Positions 33,926-41,594 of a stretch of 64,000 bases of DNA are shown piece after piece. The translations under genes and the position numbers were made by a program. The notes below the pieces were generated by a model that worked only from the letters and a program-made list of their open reading frames with translations, searched no databases and had not been told where the DNA came from. Positions within the stretch are counted from its first letter, which is position 1. Each line of letters opens with the position of its first letter. The stretch comes from Limnohabitans sp. G3-2 (lineage in GTDB: Bacteria > Pseudomonadota > Gammaproteobacteria > Burkholderiales > Burkholderiaceae_C): NCBI RefSeq assembly GCF_002778275.1, contig NZ_NESG01000006.1, positions 186,001 to 250,000 on the forward strand. The letters are read 5' to 3'.

Positions 33926-35851
33926 TCAGCCCAGCGCCTTGGCGATCTTGTGTCGGGGCACGGTGGTTTTGGGGCACTGGCCTTTGGGCAGCTCAAACCA
34001 CTGGCGCACATCGGCCTCCACGCCCACGCCGTGCATGTAGTTGTAGATGGCTTTTTTCAGGCCCTGGCCCAGCAGGTCGTGGTCCACGCCCGCAGGCATG
34101 GGGGTGGGATCGGTGAAGCCCACATCGTTTTTGGCGAACGTGCCTTCGGGCAGGGGCAGCAACGACACGCCATAGGCCTCGGGGTTTTGGCCCACGGGCG
34201 AATGCACGGTGCAGACAAAGCGGTGGAAAAAGCCGCTGTGGATGCAGCCGTTTTCAAACAGCTGGCGCACGTATTCGAGCGCGTCCACCGTGTCCTGCAC
34301 GGTTTGTGTGGGAAAGCCGTACATCAGGTAGGCGTGCACCAGCACGCCCGCATCGGCAAAGCCTTTGGTGACCTGCGCCACCTGCTCGACCGAGACGCCT
34401 TTTTTCATCAGCGCCAGCAAGCGGTCAGACGCGACTTCGAGCCCGCCCGACATGGCAATACACCCGCTTTGGGCCAGCAGCTCGCACAGCTCGGGCGTGA
34501 AGGTTTTCTCAAAGCGGATGTTGCCCCACCACGAGATTTGCACGCCCCGGCGCAGGATTTCCTCGGCCAGCGCCTTGAGGGCTTTGGGCGGCGCGGCTTC
34601 GTCCACAAAGTGAAAGCCGGTCTGGCCCGTTTCGGCCACGATTTGTTCGATGCGGTCCACCAGGGTGCTGGCCTGCGCGGTCTCGTAGCGGCTGATGTAG
34701 TCCAGGCTCACGTCGCAAAAGCTGCATTTCTTCCAGTAGCAGCCGTGCGCCACCGTGAGCTTGTTCCAGCGCCCGTCGCTCCACAGCCGGTTCATGGGGT
34801 TGAGCATGTCGAGCAGCGACAAATATTGGTGCAGCGGCAGGCCATCCCAAGTGGGTGTGCCCACGTCTTCAAAGGGGATGTCGGGCTCAGCCAAGTTGAT
34901 GTACTGCACTAGGCCTGCGGCATTCTGGATGAAGGTGCGCTGCAGGCGCTGAGCGCTGCGCTGGCCTTGCAGGTGCTCGATCAGGCTCAGCAAAGGGCGC
35001 TCGCCGCCGTCCAAGGTCACGAAATCCACATGGTCAAAGACCCGGGCGTCTTGGAGCTCGCGCAGCTCGGTGTTCACAAAGCCGCCGCCCAGGGCCATGC
35101 GGATGTGCGGGTGCGAGCGCTTGATGCATTGGGCGATGCGAAACGCCGCGTAGACCGAGCCGGGGAAGGGCACCGACAGCAGCACCAATGTGGGCTGGTG
35201 CCGCGCCACGGCCTGCAGCGCCAGGCGCTCCAGCGTGCGGTCGATCAGGTTGGGCGGCTGCGCCAGCGCTTCGGCCAGCGCGTCAAAGCTCGGTTGGCTG
35301 GCGGCCAGGCGCTCGGCGTAGCGCACGAACTCAAAGCCTTCGTCCACCGCGTCACGCAGCACATCGGCCAGGTCATTCAGGTACAGCGTGGCCAGGTGCC
35401 GGGCGCGGTCGGTCTGGCCCAAAGCGCCAAAGGCCCAGCCAATCGGGTCGCCTGTGCCGTCGTCTTCGTAGGCGTCGAGCGCCGCAAAGCGCGGGCCTTC
35501 GGGTAAAAAGCCCCGGCCTGCAATGCGGTGGCTCAGGGTGCTGTCGCGCCCTTGCAAAAAGGCGATCACCGGCGCGATGCTGACCGCGTAGTCATGAAAG
35601 TGGTCAAGGAAAAAGTTCACCGGGCCCGAGCGGTCTTCGACGGGCAGAGCCAGCGCCGCGTCGCGCAAGTCCGTCAGCCCCTGGCGGTTGAGCAAGGCCA
35701 GCACGGTGGCCAGTGCCAAGTCTTCTTGCACCGCATCGAAACCCCGTGAACGCAAAAAACCCGTCAGGTAGGCCGTTGAAGGGTAGGGCGTGTTCAGCTG
35801 CGTCATCGGCGGGATGAGGCTGAGCACTTTGAATGGGGTGGGGCTGGGCAT
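33926..35851 (-). CDS. B12-binding-domain radical SAM protein
   Basis: A 641-residue protein. An N-terminal cobalamin-binding-like domain (VLSLIPPMTQLNTPYPSTAY, LTGFLRSRGFDAVQEDLALA, later LVLLSVPFPGSVYAAFRIAQ and RMALGGGFVNTELRELQD) precedes a radical SAM core. The iron-sulfur motif is HGCYWKKCSFCD, that is CX4CX2C rather than the usual CX3CX2C. Further core marks are ISWWGNIRFEKTF, AMSGGLEVASDRLLALMKKG and HAYLMYGFPTQTVQDT. The reaction is unknown; relatives methylate or cyclise unactivated carbons. The start MPSPTPFKVLSLIPP at 35851 fits the fold; the longer upstream frame crosses a REP element and the antisense of the next gene. Confidence 0.9.
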   Translation of the reverse strand: MPSPTPFKVLSLIPPMTQLNTPYPSTAYLTGFLRSRGFDAVQEDLALATVLALLNRQGLTDLRDAALALPVEDRSGPVNFFLDHFHDYAVSIAPVIAFLQGRDSTLSHRIAGRGFLPEGPRFAALDAYEDDGTGDPIGWAFGALGQTDRARHLATLYLNDLADVLRDAVDEGFEFVRYAERLAASQPSFDALAEALAQPPNLIDRTLERLALQAVARHQPTLVLLSVPFPGSVYAAFRIAQCIKRSHPHIRMALGGGFVNTELRELQDARVFDHVDFVTLDGGERPLLSLIEHLQGQRSAQRLQRTFIQNAAGLVQYINLAEPDIPFEDVGTPTWDGLPLHQYLSLLDMLNPMNRLWSDGRWNKLTVAHGCYWKKCSFCDVSLDYISRYETAQASTLVDRIEQIVAETGQTGFHFVDEAAPPKALKALAEEILRRGVQISWWGNIRFEKTFTPELCELLAQSGCIAMSGGLEVASDRLLALMKKGVSVEQVAQVTKGFADAGVLVHAYLMYGFPTQTVQDTVDALEYVRQLFENGCIHSGFFHRFVCTVHSPVGQNPEAYGVSLLPLPEGTFAKNDVGFTDPTPMPAGVDHDLLGQGLKKAIYNYMHGVGVEADVRQWFELPKGQCPKTTVPRHKIAKALG

Positions 35852-35908
35852 CAGGCGAGCGGTTTTCGGATCAGTGGGGGGATTATCGACGGTCAAGCCA
35901 CCTTCCCC

Positions 35909-35940
35909 CCTTCGGCCGCAGGGGCGGCCTCCTACAAAAG
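35909..35940. repeat. Single REP-like hairpin E
   Basis: One inverted GGCCGC/GCGGCC-type unit (TTCGGCCGCAGGGGCGGCC followed by TCCTACAAAA) in the 192-base gap between the divergent radical SAM and J-domain genes. It therefore lies where promoters for both are expected. Confidence 0.9.
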
Positions 35941-36043
35941 CCAGGCAGCCCTCTGCACTGGGCAAGCAGTCAGCTTCCCTCAAGGACAGCCTTCCACAGG
36001 GGGTTAACATCCAGCAGCCCACAAGTCTCCGCTCTTTTTCCAA

Positions 36044-37204
36044 ATGACCCCCTCGCCCGAAGCGCCTCTGGACGCTGCCTTGCCTTTGTCTGCCTTGATG
36101 GTGCAGGCATCGGCACAGGCCCCACTCACCGCCACTCAGCAGCGCTTCAACGACTTGTTGGCCAGGATTGAGCGCTTGTCGGGCCAGATCCAGCGGCTGG
36201 AAAGTTGGTCGGACCGGCACCGCTATGGGCACATTCAGGCCCTGCGTGAATGGGTGATGCAGGCGCAGGTGCACCGCAAAAGCTTGCTCCTGTTTGTGCA
36301 CGAACGCTTGCAAACCAGCGACTTCACCGACCGCCAGCAGCGCATGGCCCGGGGGCTGGTGCGTGGCTTGATCGCGCAACTGTCGGCCAGCGCCGACCCG
36401 CAAGTGCAGGCTTTGTCCGAGCTGTACGTGAGCGAAGAAGACACGCAGGAAGCCGCCGAGGAGCAGGCCGAGGCGGCGCAGCTGCTGCGCGAGCGCATCG
36501 AAGAAGCGCTGGGCCAGCCGCTCAACAAACCCAGCCAATACCAAACACCTGAAGAGATGATGCAGGCGGGCATGCGCCAGTGGCAGCAGCAGCAAGAGGC
36601 GAACGAGGCGCGCAAAGCGGCCAAGCGTGCCGCCCGCAAAGCCCAAAAACAGGCGCAAAAGACAAGCGCAGCCTCTGAAAAAGGCGACGTGCCCCTCGCC
36701 GTGCTGCGCGAGCTGGACGCCAAAAGCGCCATCCGCACCATTTTTCGGCAACTGGCCAGCGCCCTTCACCCCGACCGCGAGCCCGATGCGCAAGAGCGCT
36801 TGCGCAAAACCGGTTGGATGAGCGAGGTCAACGCCGCCTATGAAAAAAACGACCTGAGCACCTTGCTTCGCCTGCAAATGCAGGTCACGCAGGGTGGCAC
36901 CCAAAGTACGGCCCGCATGGCCGATGACAAATTGATGGCCATGTCGGTCTTGCTCAAAGAGCAAGTCGCCGCACTCGAAGACGATCTGGACCAACTGCAA
37001 AGCCGCTTGAGCCGGGAGTTGTGTGTGCCCGTGCGGGCCGACGCGGACGAGGCGGTGATGGCCCAGTCGCTGCAGCGCCTGCAGGCCGATCAGCGCCACA
37101 TCGCGGAAAGCTTGGTATCGGATTTGCGCCGCATTGAGAACGATGCCGAACTCAAGCGCTGGCTGAAAGAGCAGTGGCAGCTGGCTAAAGCCACTTCTGC
37201 ATGA
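36044..37204 (+). CDS. J-domain-like protein with coiled-coil segments
   Basis: A 386-residue hydrophilic protein. Residues about 210-275 form a degenerate J-domain (SAIRTIFRQLASALHPDREP, then WMSEVNAAYEKNDLSTLLRL) with the HPD tripeptide that stimulates DnaK-type chaperones. Charged, Ala/Gln/Lys-rich helices flank it (QWQQQQEANEARKAAKRAAR; VLLKEQVAALEDDLDQLQSR), probably coiled coils. It has no Gly/Phe or zinc-finger regions, so it is not a standard DnaJ. The partner is unknown. Its 3' end overlaps the convergent GNAT gene by 20 bases. Confidence 0.85.
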   Translation: MTPSPEAPLDAALPLSALMVQASAQAPLTATQQRFNDLLARIERLSGQIQRLESWSDRHRYGHIQALREWVMQAQVHRKSLLLFVHERLQTSDFTDRQQRMARGLVRGLIAQLSASADPQVQALSELYVSEEDTQEAAEEQAEAAQLLRERIEEALGQPLNKPSQYQTPEEMMQAGMRQWQQQQEANEARKAAKRAARKAQKQAQKTSAASEKGDVPLAVLRELDAKSAIRTIFRQLASALHPDREPDAQERLRKTGWMSEVNAAYEKNDLSTLLRLQMQVTQGGTQSTARMADDKLMAMSVLLKEQVAALEDDLDQLQSRLSRELCVPVRADADEAVMAQSLQRLQADQRHIAESLVSDLRRIENDAELKRWLKEQWQLAKATSA

Positions 37205-37667
37205 AGCTGGCCTGGCCCGCCGCAGGGTCCAGGGCATAGGGCTCAAAACCAAAGCCGAGGTAACTCTTCAAGGCCCGCGTGTTGCCCGTCAGCACTTCCA
37301 GTGTGAGCTTGCAGCAGCCACGCGCTTGGGCGTGTTGCTCGGCCGCGGCCAGCAAAGCCTGACCGACCCCCGCACCTCGGTGGCCCGGCAGCACGGCGAT
37401 GTCGTGGATGTTCATCAGGGGCTGCGCTTTGAAGGTCGAATACCCCTCGATGCAGTTGACCAGTCCCACAGGCGCATCGTCCAGCCAAGCGATGAAGCTG
37501 GCCGCATCGGTGCGCGCGGCCAAGTCATCGCACAGCCGCGCTTTCACATCCTGCGCCAGCGCTTCGCCCCCACCCATCGGGTCTTGGGCATAGGCGTCCA
37601 GCAGCATCACCAAGGCTTGGCGGTGTGCAGGGTTCTGGTAATCAACGGGCAGGATGTGAAGCGGCAT
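37185..37667 (-). CDS. GNAT family N-acetyltransferase
   Basis: A 160-residue acetyltransferase. The acetyl-CoA motif A is IHDIAVLPGHRGAGVGQALL, followed by a CCKLTLEVLTGNTRALKSYL motif B and a terminal GFEPYALDPAAGQASFMQKW. It probably acetylates a small amine or amino acid; the substrate is unknown. The start MPLHILPVDYQNP at 37667 is just 2 bases after the dadA stop, so it may be cotranscribed with dadA under the glycine riboswitch. Confidence 0.92.
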   Translation of the reverse strand: MPLHILPVDYQNPAHRQALVMLLDAYAQDPMGGGEALAQDVKARLCDDLAARTDAASFIAWLDDAPVGLVNCIEGYSTFKAQPLMNIHDIAVLPGHRGAGVGQALLAAAEQHAQARGCCKLTLEVLTGNTRALKSYLGFGFEPYALDPAAGQASFMQKWL

Positions 37668-37669
37668 GG

Positions 37670-38944
37670 TCAGGCGTGGGCAGGGGACAGGAAGGAGCGC
37701 CCATTGTCCTGCACAGAAGCCATCACATGGCCGGCCAATTGGTGCGCCGTGATGGCCGACAAGGTCCAGCCCAAGTGGCCGTGGCCGGTGTTGTAGAACA
37801 CATTGGCTTTCTTGCCTGCCCCCACACGCGGCAACATGTTGGGCATCATGGGGCGCAGACCGGCCCAGGGCTCCACACGGCGGGTGTCCACACCGGGGAA
37901 GCATTGGTTGACCCAGTTGACCAGCGGCTTGATGCGGTCGGCGCGGATGTCCAGGTCAATGCCGTTGAACTCGGCGGTGCCCGCCACGCGGAAACGGTCT
38001 GTGCCCAAACGGCTGGTGACCAGCTTGGTTTCGTCGTCCAGCAGGCTCACCTGCGGTGCGGCGGCCTGGCTGGTGGCGTCGTTCAAGCCCACGGTGATCG
38101 AATAGCCTTTGACGGGGTAGATGTTCAAGCGGTCGCCCAGTTGCTCGGCCAGTTTGCGCCCATGCACGCCTGCGCAAATCACGATGCTGTCAAAGCTGAG
38201 GGTCTCGCTCTGGCCTTGGTGCTGCACCTGCACCGTCGCGGTTTGGCCATTGGACGCGACATTCAGCACCTGGTGCTCGGTCAGGATCTTCACCCCCAGG
38301 CGCTCGCAAGCTTTGGCCAAACCAAAGGTGAACTTGTGGATGTCGCCTGTCGAGTCGCTTTCGGTGAAGTAACCACCGTAGTACTGGCCTTGCAGGGTCG
38401 GCTCGATGGCTTTCATCTCGTCTGGCGTCACGGCGCGGCGGGGCAGGCCGCCTTGGGCCAGCAGTTTGGAGACTTCGCCTGCGTGGTCAAAGCCTTTTTT
38501 GTCGCGGTAGATGTGCAAGATGCCTTCGCGCTTGTGGTCAAAGTCGATGCCTTCTGCTTGGGCCCAGGCAAAGTGGTGCTCGCGCGATTGAATGGCCAAC
38601 TGGGCGGTGGCAATGGTGTTGTCTTTGTACTTGGGAATGGCGGCCACGAACTCGGCCATCCAGCTGAGTTTGTGCCAAGTGGGCGCGGGGTTCATGAGCA
38701 AAGGGGCATCGCTCTTGAGCATCCATTTGAGGCCCTTGACGAGGGTGGACGGGTGGGTCCAGACCTCGGCGTTGGAGGCGGACAGCTGGCCGCCGTTGGC
38801 GTACGACGTCTCCATGCCGGGGTAGCGGTTTTTTTCGATCAGGGTGACTTGCAGGCCTTGCTGGGCCAGGGCGTAGGCGGAGGTGACGCCCGTGATACCG
38901 CCGCCCACAATAACGATATGTCTTTTGACAATGGGATTTTTCAT
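37670..38944 (-). CDS. dadA: D-amino acid dehydrogenase, DadA-type FAD oxidoreductase
   Basis: A 424-residue flavoprotein. It has the dinucleotide-binding HIVIVGGGITGVTSAYALAQ, METSYANGGQLSASNAEVW, the GILHIYRDKKGF and YFTESDSTGDIHKFTFGLAK regions, and the closing YNTGHGHLGWTLSAITAHQL. DadA deaminates D-amino acids (classically D-alanine) to oxo acids, passing electrons to the membrane quinone pool. The tandem glycine riboswitch in its leader suggests that glycine, or an amino acid whose catabolism links to glycine, is relevant here, and related enzymes such as glycine oxidase make direct glycine oxidation a possibility. The ribosome site GAGAGA lies 7 bases before the ATG. Confidence 0.9.
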   Translation of the reverse strand: MKNPIVKRHIVIVGGGITGVTSAYALAQQGLQVTLIEKNRYPGMETSYANGGQLSASNAEVWTHPSTLVKGLKWMLKSDAPLLMNPAPTWHKLSWMAEFVAAIPKYKDNTIATAQLAIQSREHHFAWAQAEGIDFDHKREGILHIYRDKKGFDHAGEVSKLLAQGGLPRRAVTPDEMKAIEPTLQGQYYGGYFTESDSTGDIHKFTFGLAKACERLGVKILTEHQVLNVASNGQTATVQVQHQGQSETLSFDSIVICAGVHGRKLAEQLGDRLNIYPVKGYSITVGLNDATSQAAAPQVSLLDDETKLVTSRLGTDRFRVAGTAEFNGIDLDIRADRIKPLVNWVNQCFPGVDTRRVEPWAGLRPMMPNMLPRVGAGKKANVFYNTGHGHLGWTLSAITAHQLAGHVMASVQDNGRSFLSPAHA

Positions 38945-39009
38945 CGGATTTTCTCTCAGTGAAACGTCTCAAACGGATGGACGCACCGCACACCGCATGT
39001 GTGCAGAAC

Positions 39010-39203
39010 GACCCCCTCTGTTTGAAACCTGAGAGATTCACCCGGCAGCCACAAAGGCTGGGGGCTTGCTCCTGCGGTGTGCCGGGGGACGAATCCCGGC
39101 AGCTCTTCAGAGTGCTTTGTTCACCACGGTCCTTTTGCCTGAGAGTTTCCGGGGTGGTTGCTCCTTCGGCGTTGAGGGCTGTTGGCCCCCAAGCTCTCCC
39201 ACA
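39010..39203 (-). ncRNA. Tandem glycine riboswitch in the dadA leader
   Basis: Read on the minus strand, aptamer 1 (39203 to about 39124) has GTGGGAGAGC, CGCCGAAGGAGCAACC and GGAAACTCTCAGGCAAAAGG, the hallmark glycine-aptamer core. After a short linker, aptamer 2 (about 39113 to 39012) has CTCTGAAGAG, CCGCAGGAGCAAGCC and GAATCTCTCAGGTTTCA, closing with CAGAG. The dadA ATG is 66 bases after the end. No U-tract terminator follows, so control is probably translational. A small hairpin GCACAC/GTGTGC (38988-39004) and the SD region come next. gcvH lies upstream on the same strand, so the switch serves dadA, not gcvH. Confidence 0.92.
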
Positions 39204-39313
39204 GTGAACGTCGGACTGGTTCCGACTCGGGGCAACGGTTGCAAAACCGGCGTCGCCCCTGTGTTGCAGATTCTACGGCCTGAATTCAAGTCTGGCAGGC
39301 CCAAGACAAAAAA

Positions 39314-39685
39314 TCAGTCGGTGAACTTCTGGTAGCTGGCCTCGTCGTGCAAGGCGTCCAGGTCCGACAGCTGGGTCAGCTTGACCTTGAAGAACCAGCC
39401 GGCCCCCAAAGGGTCGGAGTTGGCCAAAGAGGGGTCGCCGCGCAGGGCTTCATTGACCTCGATGATTTCGCCTGCGGCAGGCATGTGCACGTCGGCCGCG
39501 GCTTTGACCGATTCCACCACCCCGGCCACTTCTCGCGCCGCAAAAGTTTTGCCGATGTCGGGCAAATCCACAAACACGATGTCGCCCAAAGTGTCTTGGG
39601 CATGGACGGTGATGCCCATGGTGGCGGTCAGGCCATCGTCATTGCGCTTTAGCCAGGTGTGGTCTTCGGAGTATTGGATGGACAT
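39314..39685 (-). CDS. gcvH: Glycine cleavage system H protein
   Basis: A 123-residue lipoyl carrier that shuttles the aminomethyl group of glycine between the P, T and L proteins. Marks are YSEDHTWLKRNDDG, GITVHAQDTLGDIVFVDLP, the lipoylation site Lys61 in VVESVKAAADVHMPAAGEI, and NSDPLGAGWFFKVKLT. It is alone here: no gcvT or gcvP is in the window. It starts 11 bases after the run of Ts of a strong terminator, and no Shine-Dalgarno is visible, so its expression signal is unclear. Confidence 0.96.
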   Translation of the reverse strand: MSIQYSEDHTWLKRNDDGLTATMGITVHAQDTLGDIVFVDLPDIGKTFAAREVAGVVESVKAAADVHMPAAGEIIEVNEALRGDPSLANSDPLGAGWFFKVKLTQLSDLDALHDEASYQKFTD

Positions 39686-39695
39686 GTTGAACCAT

Positions 39696-39724
39696 AAAAA
39701 AGCCTGGCCCTCAAAGGGCCAGGC
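39696..39724 (-). terminator. Rho-independent terminator after dctM
   Basis: On the minus strand GCCTGGCCC-TTTGA-GGGCCAGGC is followed by TTTTTT: a perfect 9-bp stem with a 5-base loop. It ends the dctPQM operon, directly before the gcvH start. Confidence 0.95.
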
Positions 39725-39751
39725 GGTGTGAGATTGCGGGAAATTCTAGCT

Positions 39752-41029
39752 TTATTTGGCGTAGACCAGATCCCGCAAAGTCAAGGACAGGGCCGGCACA
39801 TAGGTCACCACCATCAGGCAAACCAGGATCACCAGCACAAAGGGGATCAAGTCCTTGATGATGCGGTCCAGCGAGATGCGCGCCACCGTACAAGCCGCAA
39901 AGAGGTTCACCCCAAAAGGCGGTGTGATCATGCCCAAAGCCAGGTTGACCACCATGACCAGACCAAAGTGAACCGGGTCAATGCCGAAGTGCATGGCCAC
40001 AGGGGCCAAGATCGGGGCCAGCACGATGATGGCGGCGCTGGTCTCGATGAACATGCCAATGAGGAACAAAGCGGCGTTGACACCCAGCAAGAAGTAAGCA
40101 GGTGACTTGAGCACGTCTTGCAACCAGTGGCCAATCGCTTCGGGCACACCCGCGCGGGTGATGAGGAAAGCGAACAAGCCCGCGTTGGCAATGATGAACA
40201 TGATCACCGCGCTGGACAGCACCGATTTGCGCATGATGATGGCCAAGTCTTTCAGCTTGATCTCACGGTAAATCACGGTGCCGACGATCAGGGCGTAGAA
40301 CACCGCCACGGCTGAGGCCTCTGTCGGGGTGAACACCCCGCCGTAGATGCCGCCCAGAATGATCACAGGCATCATGAGCGCCCAACCGGCTTGCCATGAG
40401 GCTTTGCCAAAGCTCAGCCGGCCCTCGCCGTCGTTCTTGCCCCAGCCTTTGTATTTGCAATAGATCCAGACCCAGAACATCAGCGCCAAGCCAATGAACA
40501 GGCCAGGGCCGAAACCGGCAATGAACAATTCACCGATCGACACTTCGGCACTGACGCCGTACAAGATCATGGGGATCGAGGGCGGGATGATCACGCCCAA
40601 CTCGGCCGACGTGGCTTGCAAAGAAGCCGCGTAAGTGGTGGGGTAGCCGTGCTTGATGAGGGCTGGGATCAGGATGGTGCCGATGGCAAAAGTGGTGGCC
40701 ACCGACGAGCCCGAGACGGCCGCAAAGATCATGCAGGTCAGCACGCAGGTCATGGGCAAGCCGCCTTGCACGCCACCCACGATGCTCTTGGCGAACTCCA
40801 CCAGGCGGCGGGAGATGCCACCGGTTTCCATGATGTTGCCCGCCAAAATGAAGAAGGGGATGGCGGCCAGCGGGAATTTGTTGATCGAATTGAACATCTC
40901 TTTGACGGAGATGAGCATGTTGGCGTTGCCAATTTGGATGCCGACAATCGCCGACAAACCAATGGACACGGCCACGGAGATGGTGAGTGCAAAGCACAGC
41001 ACCATGGTGCAAAGCATGACGACGCTCAT
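39752..41029 (-). CDS. dctM: TRAP transporter large permease (DctM)
   Basis: A 425-residue inner-membrane protein with about 12-13 helices and the DctM signatures: AAIPFFILAGNIMETGGIS, GSSVATTFAIGTILIPAL, ATSAELGVIIPPSIPMILYG, GGIYGGVFTPTEASAVAVFY and NLALGMITPPFGVNLFAAC. It is the transport subunit driven by a sodium or proton gradient. The start overlaps the dctQ stop (ATGA). Confidence 0.96.
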   Translation of the reverse strand: MSVVMLCTMVLCFALTISVAVSIGLSAIVGIQIGNANMLISVKEMFNSINKFPLAAIPFFILAGNIMETGGISRRLVEFAKSIVGGVQGGLPMTCVLTCMIFAAVSGSSVATTFAIGTILIPALIKHGYPTTYAASLQATSAELGVIIPPSIPMILYGVSAEVSIGELFIAGFGPGLFIGLALMFWVWIYCKYKGWGKNDGEGRLSFGKASWQAGWALMMPVIILGGIYGGVFTPTEASAVAVFYALIVGTVIYREIKLKDLAIIMRKSVLSSAVIMFIIANAGLFAFLITRAGVPEAIGHWLQDVLKSPAYFLLGVNAALFLIGMFIETSAAIIVLAPILAPVAMHFGIDPVHFGLVMVVNLALGMITPPFGVNLFAACTVARISLDRIIKDLIPFVLVILVCLMVVTYVPALSLTLRDLVYAK

Positions 41030-41520
41030 TGTGCGGTCTCCAATTCAAGGCGCTGGGGATCGAGCCAATTGCCGATGATGCTGATCACGCTGAAACAGGC
41101 GCCCACAGGCAAAGCCATGTAGGCCCAAAACATGGAGACGTCTTCCAAGCCAATCATGGACTGAACCTTGCCGCGATTGGCGTAGTCCCAGCCCCACCAA
41201 AGGATGATGCAGACCAAGGTGAGCGCGGCCAAAGCCACGGCGGTGTCGAGGACTTTTTTCATGCGCGGGCCGCTCCAGCGGTAAAGCACATCCACGCTGA
41301 CCATCGCACCCTGGCGGAAAGCCATGGGGATGCCCATGAAGACCATCCAAATGAGGCTGAAGCGGATGAGCACTTCTGTCCACTCCACCGGAACTTCGAG
41401 CACAAAGCGGGTGAAAATTTGCAGCATGCCCAAGAGGGATGCCAGTGCCAACATCAAGCAGGCTACAAGCATGGAGAACCCAGTGGTCCACTTTTCCATG
41501 CTCAGATAGAGCGAGCGCAT
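41026..41520 (-). CDS. dctQ: TRAP transporter small permease (DctQ)
   Basis: A 164-residue four-helix membrane protein. TGFSMLVACLMLALASLLGM, VPVEWTEVLIRFSLIWMVFM and GIPMAFRQGAMVSVDVL are characteristic of DctQ, which clamps to DctM and docks the binding protein. It follows dctP after a terminator-like hairpin and is coupled to dctM by a 4-base overlap. Confidence 0.95.
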   Translation of the reverse strand: MRSLYLSMEKWTTGFSMLVACLMLALASLLGMLQIFTRFVLEVPVEWTEVLIRFSLIWMVFMGIPMAFRQGAMVSVDVLYRWSGPRMKKVLDTAVALAALTLVCIILWWGWDYANRGKVQSMIGLEDVSMFWAYMALPVGACFSVISIIGNWLDPQRLELETAQ

Positions 41521-41543
41521 AAAAAATCCTTCACGACAAAATC

Positions 41544-41580
41544 AAAAAACGCCCGCCAATCTGGGATTGGTCGGGCGTTT
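41544..41580 (-). terminator. Intra-operon terminator/attenuator between dctP and dctQ
   Basis: On the minus strand AAACGCCCG and CGGGCGTTTTTT form the outer stem, with CCAATC/GATTGG inside: a long hairpin followed by a T run. It lies 15 bases after the dctP stop and before dctQ. Partial termination here would give more binding protein than permease. Confidence 0.9.
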
Positions 41581-41594
41581 GCACACACTTCAGA

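Noticed and set aside
39010-39203. Glycine riboswitch as the regulator of gcvH
   Set aside because: The aptamers read on the minus strand and lie downstream of gcvH, so only dadA and following genes can be controlled.
39107-39304. A 65-codon minus-strand frame covering aptamer 1
   Set aside because: It overlaps the structured riboswitch RNA and has no ribosome site or recognisable protein features.
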